From VRUE01 sp963817905 (GTDB lineage: Bacteria > Actinomycetota > Thermoleophilia > Solirubrobacterales > 70-9): a stretch of DNA of 64,000 nt. The position numbers and the translations under genes are program-made. This document shows, piece after piece, positions 1 through 8,041 of the stretch. The stretch covers positions 186,001-250,000 of the forward strand of contig CAWFPS010000002.1 in the NCBI GenBank assembly GCA_963817905.1. The letters run 5' to 3'. The notes under the pieces were generated by a model that saw only the letters and a list, made by a program, of their open reading frames with translations, was not told the DNA's origin and ran no database searches. Within the stretch, counting starts at the first letter, position 1; every line of letters starts with the position of its first letter.

Positions 1-542
1 TCCCGGTCGACCACATGACGGCGATGCCGATGCTGACCCAGTGGTTCGCCGATCAGCACCGCGCCGAGGACCTGGTGATCGTCTCCCCCGATGCCGGCCG
101 GGTGAAGACGGCGCGCAACTTCGCCCGCCGGATCGGCACCCACTGGGCGGTGATGGAGAAGGAGCGCCCCGCCCAGCAGGTGGCCGAGATCGGCTACGTG
201 GTAGGTGACGTCAAGGGCAAGACCGCGGTCCTGGTCGACGACATGATCGACACCGCCGGCACCCTCTGCGCCGCCGCCCAGACCGTGCTCGACGAGGGCG
301 CCGCCCGGGTCATCTCCTGCGCCACCCACGGCGTCTTCTCCGGCCCCGCCTACGAGCGGCTCGCCTACGAGAACTCGGGGATCGAGAAGATCGTCGTCTC
401 CGACACGATCCCGCTGCGCCCCGGCGCCCCCGACAACATCAAAGTCCTCTCCACGGCCGGCACCTTTGCCGACTCGATCCGGCGCATCTTCACCGACGAC
501 TCGGTCTCCGAGATCTTCGCCGGCGAGAACCAGCTCTTCTAG
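1..542 (+). CDS. prs: Ribose-phosphate pyrophosphokinase, C-terminal part (5' end outside window)
   Basis: Makes PRPP from ribose-5-phosphate and ATP for nucleotide, His and Trp synthesis in the cytoplasm. The reading frame is open from the first bases (P-V-D-H precedes the first Met), so the gene starts upstream; about 180 of the usual 310-320 residues are present. The PRPP-binding loop VLVDDMIDTAGTL (near positions 230-270) is canonical. The C-terminus ends at the usual place, after the SVSEIF segment. The TAG stop (540-542) shares one base with the GTG start of the downstream phosphodiesterase, so the two are probably cotranscribed. Confidence 0.96.
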   Translation, partial: PVDHMTAMPMLTQWFADQHRAEDLVIVSPDAGRVKTARNFARRIGTHWAVMEKERPAQQVAEIGYVVGDVKGKTAVLVDDMIDTAGTLCAAAQTVLDEGAARVISCATHGVFSGPAYERLAYENSGIEKIVVSDTIPLRPGAPDNIKVLSTAGTFADSIRRIFTDDSVSEIFAGENQLF

Positions 543-1273
543 TGCCGCCCGAGGGCCTGCGGCTGGTCGGCCACAAGGGCGCCGACCTGATCGCTCCCGG
601 CAACACGATCGAGAGCTTCGTCGCCGCCGCCGAGGCGGGTGTGGACACGATCGAGCTCGACGTACTCTGGCTGCGCGACGCCCACCTGCCGCTGGAGCAG
701 CGGGCACCGCTGGTTGTCGCCCACGACTGGCTCGACGCCGAGAGTCGCACGCCACTGAAGCTGACCGAGGCGCTCGACGCCTTCCTCGCCCCGCCGCTCG
801 ACCGGGTCGAGATCGACGTCGACATCAAGTTGCCGGGCAGAGAGGAGGAGATCGTCACCGCCCTGCGCGAGCGCGACCTCGTCGGCCGAGCGATGGTCTC
901 CACCATGGAGCTCTACTCGCTCGGGCGCATCCTCGAGCTGGAACCGAGCCTGCGGCGCGGCTGGACCTATCCCAAGGTGACCAAGGACTGGACCTCCAAG
1001 CGCTGGGCCAAGCTGCCGATGCTGGCGGCCCTGGTCGCGATGCGCCACCGCCTCCCCGGCCTCGCCGCCGAAAAGCTGCCGAAGATGGGCGTCGAGTCGA
1101 TGTGGGTCTACCACCCCCTCGTCAGCAAACGCCTCGCCCGCATAGCGAAGCTGGCCAACGTAGAGCTGATCGCCTGGACCGTGGACGACCTGAGCAAGAT
1201 GCAGCGCCTCCTAGACACCGGCGTAACCGGCCTGGTGAGCAACGACCCCCGCCTCTTCTCCAAGCTCTCCTGA
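542..1273 (+). CDS. Glycerophosphodiester phosphodiesterase family protein
   Basis: Predicted to hydrolyse glycerophosphodiesters to glycerol-3-phosphate and an alcohol. The 243-aa protein has the family's N-terminal GHKGA and the N-T-I-E-SF segment (around residues 10-25), then the metal-binding ELDV strand and a VAHD motif. The C-terminal strands L-I-A-W-T-V-D-D and V-S-N-D-P close the TIM barrel. Family members usually read GHRG; here the Arg is Lys. No signal peptide is seen, so it is probably cytoplasmic. The GTG start overlaps the prs stop by one base. Confidence 0.88.
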   Translation: MPPEGLRLVGHKGADLIAPGNTIESFVAAAEAGVDTIELDVLWLRDAHLPLEQRAPLVVAHDWLDAESRTPLKLTEALDAFLAPPLDRVEIDVDIKLPGREEEIVTALRERDLVGRAMVSTMELYSLGRILELEPSLRRGWTYPKVTKDWTSKRWAKLPMLAALVAMRHRLPGLAAEKLPKMGVESMWVYHPLVSKRLARIAKLANVELIAWTVDDLSKMQRLLDTGVTGLVSNDPRLFSKLS

Positions 1274-1297
1274 ATCGAAATCCCCGTTCCGGTGCGC

Positions 1298-1535
1298 TCC
1301 GGTGCTTCGCCAGGGGGCCAGAACTGTGCGCAGGCGGGGGGCGCCCCGACGGCGGCCGCGGGAGAGGATCAGGTCAATCCGCTTGATGTCGAGCTGTCGC
1401 ATGATCGCTGCCTGCTCGACCAGCCTGCGGAGCTCCCCCCAGCCTGACCGTCCCAAGTAGGTCCGCTGCACTTCCGTGGGAGAGGACGGTGCCATCGTCG
1501 CAAGCGAGGATGGCAGCGAGCATGTGGTTGCGCCT
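1298..1535 (-). pseudogene. Remnant of an AbiEi/DUF559-type protein
   Basis: Two fragments on the minus strand read like parts of one family. A fragment starting near 1523 reads MLAAILACDDGTVLSHGSAA, matching the N-terminal LSHrSAA segment typical of AbiEi-like/DUF559 proteins. About 60 bases later, in another frame, AAIMRQLDIKRIDLILSRGR resembles the linker before the DUF559 nuclease domain. Intact members have over 100 residues between these segments, so there has been an internal deletion plus a frameshift. Recognition is by motif memory. No other gene is seen between 1274 and 1596. Confidence 0.45.
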
Positions 1536-1563
1536 TTTGTGGTTCATGACCACATAAGGCGCA
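1529..1563. repeat. Palindrome with 15-bp arms (TGCGCCTTTT family)
   Basis: Arms 1529-1543 and 1549-1563 are inverted copies with one mismatch around a 5-nt loop. The arm core TGCGCCTTTT is shared with the hairpin at 15989-16043, and AAGGCGCACCGG extends outward on the right. It lies between convergent genes and may terminate the membrane-protein transcript, but it is also a candidate dispersed palindrome. Confidence 0.6.
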
Positions 1564-1596
1564 CCGGAGCGAAGTTCGCCCCCCCCGGGGGGATTT

Positions 1597-2454
1597 TTAG
1601 ATCGTGCCGGGGGTGGCCGTGGGTGGGGTGGTGCGGTTGCCCTTGGTCCTTACGGCTGAGTTGAGCTCCTCCGCGGTGAAGCCGCCTACGGCTTCTCCGT
1701 CCCGCGCGTAGCGGTAGAGGGCTACGCCGAAGATGTTGCTGAGGGCGCTGGAGACGAGGATCGAGATCGCCAGGCCGATCACGCCGATGACCAGGAGCAG
1801 GGCGCCGGCGAAGCTGGCCGAGGCCCAGACCAGGAAGCCGGCGAAGATCAGAAGTGCGGAGGGCAGGACGCCGAAGAGGAAGACGGCTCCGCCGATCGCG
1901 ATGTTGCCGGTCACCTGGGCGCCCCAGCGCGATTTGAAGAGGCTGGAGGAGCGCTTCAGCGTGGCGAAGGGGCCGGTGCCCTCGAGCGCGATCACCGGCA
2001 CGGCGAGGAAGGTGATCAGCGACCAGCCGATGGCCAGCAGGCGGCCGGCGATCTGGCCTGCAATGCCCTGGTTCTCCAGGGCGCTGAGCACCAGACCGAT
2101 CGTGGTTGAGACGGCGGCCCAGCCGGCGATCTGGGAGAGGCGCGTGCGCGAGACGGCCAGCCCGTCGGCGACGGTCGCCTCCTGGCCGCGGAAGATCATG
2201 TCGGCGGCGGCGGCGAGGCCGACGCTGAAGTAGATCCCGATCAGGGCGAGCAGGTAGAAGCCGATCACCGCCAGCGCCCCGCCGAAGATCGTCTGGTCGT
2301 CCTCGATCAGGTAGAGGCCGGGGCCGACGACGACGATCGCGCAGAGGATCGTGGCGACACCGCCGTAGAGCGGGAACCGCAGCAACTCCGGGTTCTGGCG
2401 CAGCAGCCCCCAGCTCTTCTTGGTCAACCCCCACCCGCGCTTGATCCTGCTCAT
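1597..2454 (-). CDS. DUF6159-like multi-pass membrane protein
   Basis: An integral membrane protein of 285 residues with an amphipathic N-terminus (MSRIKRGWGLTKKSW) and about five to six hydrophobic segments between residues 30 and 255. The opening W-L-L-R-pattern and layout resemble the DUF6159 family; function unknown. The ATG at 2454 is chosen because GGAGAG lies just upstream and ATGA overlaps the stop of the ABC1 kinase gene, giving translational coupling. The overlap suggests a shared role in membrane or lipid homeostasis (inference). Confidence 0.75.
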   Translation of the reverse strand: MSRIKRGWGLTKKSWGLLRQNPELLRFPLYGGVATILCAIVVVGPGLYLIEDDQTIFGGALAVIGFYLLALIGIYFSVGLAAAADMIFRGQEATVADGLAVSRTRLSQIAGWAAVSTTIGLVLSALENQGIAGQIAGRLLAIGWSLITFLAVPVIALEGTGPFATLKRSSSLFKSRWGAQVTGNIAIGGAVFLFGVLPSALLIFAGFLVWASASFAGALLLVIGVIGLAISILVSSALSNIFGVALYRYARDGEAVGGFTAEELNSAVRTKGNRTTPPTATPGTI

Positions 2455-3881
2455 CGCTGCTCTCCTTCCAGGGACTTCTCGACGATCGGCGTCTGTGTCA
2501 TCCCTCTTCCCTCGAAGTACTCCCACTCCTGCTGGCCGAGCTCGGTCGAGGGCGGATCGGCGTAGATCCACTCGCGCATGATCCGGTGCCAATTTCGCTT
2601 CGCCTGCAGCTGGCCGAGCACGGCGACGACGCCGATTTCCATCCGCCGTCCCATCAGCTCGTCGGCCGGCATCGACTCGCGCCGCATCAGGTCGTAGTAC
2701 TCCGAGCGCGGGTCGTTGGTCGACTCGATGATCTTCATCACCCGCTTGGCGCTGATCTCGATCTCGCGGTCTTCGATGAACCAGCCGCTGATCGCGAGCA
2801 TGTGCTCGATCAACCGTTCGGCGTCGAGCTTGGAGGGGTTCTTGATGAAGCCGATCTCGTGCAGGGCGTCACGAAAGGCCTCGGGGTCGTTATGGAATGC
2901 GGCGTCAATCGTGCGCTGCTCGAGCACGATCTGCTCGTGGCTGAGCTTCTTGGTCATGCCGAAGTCGAGGAAGGCGACCCGGCCGTCGGCCATCAGGATG
3001 TAGTTGCCCGGGTGCGGGTCGGCGTTGAAGTGGCGCAGGTGGTAGACCGAGCCGAAGCTGCCGCGAAAGACGATCTCGCCGAAGCGGCTGCGCTGCTCGC
3101 GGGGCAGCTCCTTGACCTGCTCGAATTTGAGTCCCTCGACCAGCTCCGTGACCAGCACCCGGCGCCGCGAGAGCCGCGTGATCACATCGGGCACGTAGAT
3201 GAATGGGTGGTCACGGTAGGCGCGGGCGAAGCTGCGCTGGTTCTGGGCCTCGTACTCGTAGTCGAGCTCCTCCATCACCCGCTCGCGCAGCTCGGCGGCG
3301 ATCTCCTTGGCGTCGAGGCCGGGGGCGAGGGCGCGGGCGAGGCGGACGATCGTGCCCGCGTTGCGCAGGTCGGCGTCGAGCGCCTCGGCGATGCCCGGGT
3401 ACTGGATCTTCACCGCGACGACGCGGCCGTCGAGCAGCTCGGCCCGGTGCACCTGGCCAATCGACGCCGCGGCGAAGGCCTCCTGCTCGAACTCGGCGAA
3501 GAACTCCGAGAGCGGTTCGCCGTCGTACTCCTCGTCGAGCACCTTCTCGACCTTCTCCCAGGGCATTGCCGGTGCCTCGGTGCGCAGCTTGGCCAGCTGC
3601 TCCTGGTAGATCTCGCGGTACTCGTCGGGGATGAACTCGGTGTCGATGAAGGAGGCGAACTGGCCCAGCTTCATCGCCGCGCCCTTCATCTGGCCCAGCG
3701 CGCCGACCATCTTCATCGCTGTCTCCAGGTGGCGCTGCTCAAGCCGCTCCTTGCTCGAATCCTCCGAGCGGCCGACGTTGGTCGCCTTGGTCCCGGCATA
3801 GCGCGCACCCTGTACGCCGACGATCGAGCCGAGCTTCGCCGAGCGCCGCAGCCTGCCCTTGGGGATCTTTTCGTCGGCCAC
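2451..3881 (-). CDS. AarF/ABC1/UbiB-family atypical kinase
   Basis: A 476-aa atypical protein-kinase-like ATPase of the ABC1 (ADCK/UbiB) family. The KxGQ-type motif appears in GAAMKLGQFASF (residues about 65-76), an A-rich loop in FAAASIGQVHRA, the VAVKIQYPG lysine strand, the catalytic segment ADPHPGNY and the metal-binding LDFGM. Family members act on quinone or isoprenoid lipid metabolism; the target here is unknown. It ends in an ATGA overlap with the downstream membrane protein gene. No clear ribosome-binding site was seen for the 3881 start. Confidence 0.9.
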   Translation of the reverse strand: MADEKIPKGRLRRSAKLGSIVGVQGARYAGTKATNVGRSEDSSKERLEQRHLETAMKMVGALGQMKGAAMKLGQFASFIDTEFIPDEYREIYQEQLAKLRTEAPAMPWEKVEKVLDEEYDGEPLSEFFAEFEQEAFAAASIGQVHRAELLDGRVVAVKIQYPGIAEALDADLRNAGTIVRLARALAPGLDAKEIAAELRERVMEELDYEYEAQNQRSFARAYRDHPFIYVPDVITRLSRRRVLVTELVEGLKFEQVKELPREQRSRFGEIVFRGSFGSVYHLRHFNADPHPGNYILMADGRVAFLDFGMTKKLSHEQIVLEQRTIDAAFHNDPEAFRDALHEIGFIKNPSKLDAERLIEHMLAISGWFIEDREIEISAKRVMKIIESTNDPRSEYYDLMRRESMPADELMGRRMEIGVVAVLGQLQAKRNWHRIMREWIYADPPSTELGQQEWEYFEGRGMTQTPIVEKSLEGEQR

Positions 3882-3982
3882 GCCCGAAGGGTGTCACAGC
3901 GCCCGCCGGCCGTGGCCGCGACCGCGCTGTGGTGTGGTTAATCCCACACTCGGTCTGGGGGCGCCCGATTCGCAGGGTTCTC

Positions 3983-3988
3983 TATGCT
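3983..3988 (+). promoter_or_regulatory. Putative -10 hexamer TATGCT of rplY
   Basis: TATGCT lies 12 nt before the rplY ATG, leaving little or no 5' leader. The same TAnnnT-to-start geometry recurs at many genes in the window. Confidence 0.45.
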
Positions 3989-4000
3989 CTCCCGTCCCAC

Positions 4001-4690
4001 ATGGCTCAGACCCGCGAAAAACTCAAGGCCGCGCCGCGCTCTGACTTCGGCTCCCGCACCTCCCGCCGCCTGCGGCGAGAGGGCCTGGTGCCGGGCGTCG
4101 TCTACAGCGGTGGCTCCGAGGCGCGCCCATTTCAGGCGCCCGAACGCGAGATCCGCGGCATCCTCGGCGAAGGCGCGGCCCTCTTCGACCTCGAGATCGA
4201 GGACGGCAAAGCCGTCCCGGTCGTGGTCAAGGAGCAGCAACTACACCCGGTGCGCGGCAGCCTCCAGCACATCGACCTGCAGGAGGTGCGCCTCGACGAG
4301 GCGATCCAGGCCGAGGTGACGATCGAGCTCGAGGGCACCGAGGTCGCTCCTGGCGTCAAGGGCGGCGGCGTGCTCGAGCACGTCACCCGCGAAGTCACCG
4401 TGGAAGCATTGCCGACCGAGATTCCCGATCGGCTCGTCGCCGACGTCTCGGCGATGGAGATCAACGACACACTGCAGCTCTCGGCGCTGAACGTGCCCGA
4501 GGGCGTCACCCTCGTCGCCGACGATCTCGAGGAGGTCACCATCGCCACGCTCTCACCACCCCGGGTCGAGGAAGAGCCCGAGCCCGAGGTCGAGGAGGAG
4601 ACCGAGCTGGTTGGCGAGGACGGCGAGGCGGCCGCCGCCGAGGGCGAGGGCGACTCCGCGGGCGACTCGGGCGACTCCGGCGGGGAGTAG
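4001..4690 (+). CDS. rplY: 50S ribosomal protein L25, long (Ctc) form
   Basis: Binds 5S rRNA in the large ribosomal subunit. The 229-aa protein has the L25 N-terminal 5S-binding domain (RSDFGSRTSRRLRREG, then VPGVVYSGG) and the second beta domain typical of the Ctc/TL5 form, ending around residue 190. After that comes an acidic tail of about 40 residues rich in Glu, Gly and Ala. ATG 4001 is preferred over in-frame upstream starts because the family begins just before REKLKA. The pth gene follows at once, as in many actinobacteria. Confidence 0.95.
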   Translation: MAQTREKLKAAPRSDFGSRTSRRLRREGLVPGVVYSGGSEARPFQAPEREIRGILGEGAALFDLEIEDGKAVPVVVKEQQLHPVRGSLQHIDLQEVRLDEAIQAEVTIELEGTEVAPGVKGGGVLEHVTREVTVEALPTEIPDRLVADVSAMEINDTLQLSALNVPEGVTLVADDLEEVTIATLSPPRVEEEPEPEVEEETELVGEDGEAAAAEGEGDSAGDSGDSGGE

Positions 4691-4692
4691 CC

Positions 4693-5295
4693 CTGTCGAT
4701 CTTCCGCCGCCGCCGCGACGAGCACGGCGAGGGCGAGCGGGCGGGCGACCGGATCCTGATCGTCGGCCTCGGCAACCCGGGGCAGCGCTACGCCGCGACC
4801 CGGCACAACATCGGCTTCGAGGTCGGGGCCGAGCTCTCGCGCCGCTGGGACCTGTCCAAGGCGAAGTCGAAGTTCGGCGGCCTGCTGGCCGAAGGGCGGA
4901 CCGGCCCGGGTGGCTCGCGGGTGGCGATCCTCTTGCCGCAGACCCAGATGAACGCCTCGGGCGACTCGGCCGGGCCGGCGCGCGGCTCGCTCAAGGCTCC
5001 GCTTGACCGCGTCATCGTGCTCCACGATGAGATCGACCTGCCCTTCGGCGAGGTTCGCGTCCGACTCGGCGGCGGCCTGGCCGGCCACAACGGCCTCAAG
5101 AGCCTCAAGCGCGGCTTCGGCGACGCCGAGTTCTGGCGGGTGAGGATCGGCGTCGACCGGCCCGACTCGACCGACCCGGAGATCGTCGCGGCCTATGTGT
5201 TGGGGCGCTTCCGCGAGCCCCGCGAGCAGGTCGAGGCGCTGATTGCGCGCGCGGCCGACGAGGCCGAGGCACTGGTCGCCAAGCTGGATGAATAG
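4693..5295 (+). CDS. pth: Peptidyl-tRNA hydrolase with a probable CTG start
   Basis: Releases peptides from peptidyl-tRNA that drops off the ribosome. The protein contains VGLGNPG and the substrate-binding Asn, the catalytic His in TRHNIGF, the MN of PQTQMNASG, HDEIDLPFG and the GLAGHNGLKS loop, so the frame must extend far upstream of the first ATG (4921). No ATG, GTG or TTG exists upstream in frame; CTG at 4693, five bases after GGGGAG at 4682-4687, gives a 200-aa protein of normal Pth length. It begins three bases after rplY and is probably in one operon with it. The exact start is inferred. Confidence 0.88.
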   Translation: MSIFRRRRDEHGEGERAGDRILIVGLGNPGQRYAATRHNIGFEVGAELSRRWDLSKAKSKFGGLLAEGRTGPGGSRVAILLPQTQMNASGDSAGPARGSLKAPLDRVIVLHDEIDLPFGEVRVRLGGGLAGHNGLKSLKRGFGDAEFWRVRIGVDRPDSTDPEIVAAYVLGRFREPREQVEALIARAADEAEALVAKLDE

Positions 5296-5312
5296 ATTGC
5301 GGCCTGTGAACT

Positions 5313-5362
5313 CGCAAATCGGCACGGTGATCTCCGGGGGTTCGAATCCGGGTCGATTTGCG
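5313..5362 (+). other. tRNA-minihelix-like hairpin between pth and the hydratase gene
   Basis: A perfect 9-bp inverted repeat (CGCAAATCG at 5313-5321 and its complement at 5354-5362) encloses a segment with GGTTCGAATCC, the consensus T-loop of tRNAs, directly next to the right arm. It is far too short for a tRNA and has no anticodon arm. It could be a terminator, a decayed tRNA end or chance. Confidence 0.3.
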
Positions 5363-5382
5363 CGTGAACGCATGGAGGTTCG

Positions 5383-6114
5383 GTGAGCGAGGAGACCGCG
5401 GTGACCAGCTACGAAGTCGGGGAGCAGGGCGTCGCCGTGCTGCGCCTGCAGCGACCCAGGTCGCGCAACGCGATCGACACCCAGATGCTGCTCGAGCTGC
5501 TCGAGCACCTGGCCGTTGCGCGGGGGGACGAGGCGGTGCGGGTGCTGGCGATTAGCTCGGCCGACCAGATGGGCCTCTCGGCCGGCGCCGATGTCAAGGA
5601 GGAGCTCGACCAGGAGGGCAAGGTGCGGCGCATGCAGCTCTTCGCCGACGTCTATGACCAGATCGTCACCTTCCCTAAGCCGACGATCGCCTGCTGCCAC
5701 GGCGACGTCGTCGGCGGTGGCGCCGAGATCGCGGTCGCCTGCGACCTGCGAGTCGGCGGCGCCAACCTGCGGATGCGGTTCCCCGGCGCCGCGCTCGGCG
5801 TCCCGGTCGGCCCGGCCCGCCTCATCACCCTCTGCGGCCTCGCCGCCGCCAAGTACCTGCTGCTCTCCTCGCGCACGATCGGCGCCGACGAGGCCCTGCG
5901 CCTCGGCCTGGTCAACCGGGTCGCGCCCGCCGCGGCGACCGAGGAATCGACCCTCGCCCTCGCCGCCGATGTCGCCGCCCACCCGCCCGAGGCGGTCGCC
6001 CGCCTGAAGGCGATGCTGCACGAGTGGGACGACGTAGAGGGCCGCTCCGCCGCCGAGGGTGAGGGCCAGGTCGAGTGGCAGCGCAGTGGGCCTGGCCTGC
6101 CGTATAACGGCTAG
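5383..6114 (+). CDS. Enoyl-CoA hydratase/isomerase family protein
   Basis: A 243-aa crotonase-fold protein. Recognisable segments are LQRPRSRNAID near residue 20, the oxyanion-hole region SAGADVKEE near residue 68, and CCHGDVVGGGAEIAVACDLRVGG around residues 105-127. The second oxyanion motif and a G-x-P helix follow. The exact substrate cannot be inferred: the family also includes isomerases, dehalogenases and decarboxylases. GTG at 5383 is supported by GGAGG about 6 nt upstream. It is transcribed towards the GMC oxidoreductase, with a hairpin between the two stops. Confidence 0.85.
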   Translation: MSEETAVTSYEVGEQGVAVLRLQRPRSRNAIDTQMLLELLEHLAVARGDEAVRVLAISSADQMGLSAGADVKEELDQEGKVRRMQLFADVYDQIVTFPKPTIACCHGDVVGGGAEIAVACDLRVGGANLRMRFPGAALGVPVGPARLITLCGLAAAKYLLLSSRTIGADEALRLGLVNRVAPAAATEESTLALAADVAAHPPEAVARLKAMLHEWDDVEGRSAAEGEGQVEWQRSGPGLPYNG

Positions 6115-6133
6115 ACGGTCTGGCTAGCCGCGG

Positions 6134-6178
6134 AGTGGGGCGACTTACCCGTCTATTCCCCGGGAAAGTCGCCCCACT
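6134..6178. terminator. Bidirectional hairpin between convergent genes
   Basis: Perfect 13-bp arms (6134-6146 and 6166-6178, AGTGGGGCGACTT and its complement) with a 19-nt loop lie between the hydratase stop and the convergent oxidoreductase stop. The T-tract is weak on either side, so terminator activity is inferred from position. Confidence 0.6.
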
Positions 6179-6182
6179 TCCG

Positions 6183-8012
6183 CTACTTGGCGGCGGCCTC
6201 GCCAACTCCCGCTGCGATCCCCATGATCGAGACCTGGGGGTTGACACCGGGGCAGCTGGGCAGGATCGAGCCGTCGGCTACCCAGACACCCTCGATGCCG
6301 CGCAGGCGGCCTTCGGGGTCGACTGGATGGCGGGACGGGTCCGAGCCGGCTGCAGCGGTGCCGCTGGGGTGGAAGCCGGCGAGGCGGAGGCGGCGCACGT
6401 TTAGCTGCTCCATTGCGCCCGGAAGGTCTGCTTCGGAGCGCACCTGGGGCGCGCCGCCGCCGAGTTCGACGTCGCTCGCGCCGGCGGCGAGCATCACCCG
6501 CGCCATCGCCTCGATCGCGATTGCCAGCCGCCGCTCGTCGGCCTTGGCCAGGTTGTAGGCGACGAGTGGCGCGCGGCTACCGATCACCCGCCCGGAGGGC
6601 TCGTCGGCGATCATCGCGCCGAGCATGGCCGTGTTGGGCGCCCGCTCGAGCCGGCTCATCAGGTGGGTGCCGTAGCCGGGAGCCGAGATCGCGCCCATGC
6701 CCGGCGGGCTCCCGGTCGCCTCGATCAGGACTCCCTCCTCGTGCAGCTGCTCGATCCCGACGCTCTGCATCACGCCGCTCCAGGGCACGACCTTCTCCTC
6801 GAAGCTCGCCGTGATCCCGGTCGCCGGGTGGATCGAGAGGTTGCGCCCCAGCCGCGGATGGCCGCCAAGACCGCTGCGGCGCAGCAGCGGCGGGGTCGGG
6901 ATCGCGCCCGCGGCGACGACGACGAGCGGGGCAGAGATCGTCACCTCACGCCCGCTGCGGTCCCGCGCGGCGACCCCGCTCGCCCGCCCGTTTTCGCCCA
7001 GCACCCGCGCAACGCGCAGGCCGCTGGCGATCCTTGCCCCCGCCTCGCAGGCCTGTGGCAGGGCGTTTAGGTGGACGCCGCCCTTGGCGTTGTTGGGGCA
7101 GCCGATCGCGCACTGGCAGGCCCCGCGGCAGCCCGGCGCGTTGCGGCGCAGGGGCGCGCCCTGCCAGTCGAGCGCCGCGGCGCCCTCCAGCGCCAGTTCG
7201 CCGTTGCGTCCCAGCACCTCCATCGGCGCCGGCGCGACGCCGATCGTCGCTTCGGCGTCGGCGACGCGGGGTCCGAGCAGCTCGAGGTCGGCGTGGAGGA
7301 GGCCGTGCTCGCGGTGCCAGGAGGTCGCGACCGCAGTCGGGGGCCGGAAGCAGGTGCCCGAGTTGATCACCGTCGTGCCCCCTACGGCCCGGCCGAGTGG
7401 CAACGCTATCGGCGGGTTGCCAAGTGCCATGGTCGTGCCGCCGTCGCGGTAGATCCCGGCGAAGCGGTCGAGCGGGTGGGAGGAGCGGATCCGCTCGACG
7501 CCCCAACGCTCGCCCTCCTCGACGATCACCGTCTCGAGGCCGGCCCGCGCCAAGGCCCGCGCCGCGAAGGCGCCGCCGGCCCCGGAGCCAACCACGATTG
7601 CGTCGCACCTCGACACGGCAGGCCACTCCTCGCCGGGTGTCAGGTCGAGCACCGGGTCGGGGCGCGAGGGCTCGTGGCGGGAGCCGACGGCGGCGATCTC
7701 GGCCGCGAAGGCGTCGGCGCCGCTGGCGAGCAGGACGATCGACTTGACCGCGTCGACCGCCGGGCCGCCACCGAGGCGGGCGACTTCGCGGAGGAGGTCC
7801 TCGCGGCGCTGTGGCGGCAGGGAGACGATCCGGCGACCGGTGCGGGCCAGCGAGAAGGCCTGCAAACTCACGAGCGCGGCCGCCAGCCCTGCCCGTGAGG
7901 CGGCGGGCATACGGTCGACCATCCGCCTGGCGACCCGGGCAACGCGCTCAGGATCGGGGCCTCCCGCCTCGGGCGGCAGCAGCGCCGCCGCCACGTCTCC
8001 CAGCGCGGACAT
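6183..8012 (-). CDS. GMC-type FAD oxidoreductase
   Basis: A 609-aa FAD-dependent oxidoreductase, probably acting on alcohols. After an N-terminal helical region of about 130 residues comes the dinucleotide motif VVGSGAGGAFAARALARAG with VIVEEGE. A cysteine cluster CRGACQCAIGCPNN mid-protein resembles long-chain alcohol oxidase relatives. The C-terminal GMC domain carries the H-P-S-G-T and DGSILPSCPGVNPQ segments. ATG 8012 is chosen because further upstream the open frame reads antisense-like sequence through the neighbouring gene. It lies 29 bp downstream of the deacetylase gene on the same strand. Confidence 0.9.
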   Translation of the reverse strand: MSALGDVAAALLPPEAGGPDPERVARVARRMVDRMPAASRAGLAAALVSLQAFSLARTGRRIVSLPPQRREDLLREVARLGGGPAVDAVKSIVLLASGADAFAAEIAAVGSRHEPSRPDPVLDLTPGEEWPAVSRCDAIVVGSGAGGAFAARALARAGLETVIVEEGERWGVERIRSSHPLDRFAGIYRDGGTTMALGNPPIALPLGRAVGGTTVINSGTCFRPPTAVATSWHREHGLLHADLELLGPRVADAEATIGVAPAPMEVLGRNGELALEGAAALDWQGAPLRRNAPGCRGACQCAIGCPNNAKGGVHLNALPQACEAGARIASGLRVARVLGENGRASGVAARDRSGREVTISAPLVVVAAGAIPTPPLLRRSGLGGHPRLGRNLSIHPATGITASFEEKVVPWSGVMQSVGIEQLHEEGVLIEATGSPPGMGAISAPGYGTHLMSRLERAPNTAMLGAMIADEPSGRVIGSRAPLVAYNLAKADERRLAIAIEAMARVMLAAGASDVELGGGAPQVRSEADLPGAMEQLNVRRLRLAGFHPSGTAAAGSDPSRHPVDPEGRLRGIEGVWVADGSILPSCPGVNPQVSIMGIAAGVGEAAAK

Positions 8013-8041
8013 TGCGGGGATTCTAGGTTGAGCGACCGAGA

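Noticed and set aside
4132..6021. 629-codon minus-strand frame across rplY, pth and the hydratase
   Set aside because: All three sense genes have clear family motifs; the frame is open because of GC composition.
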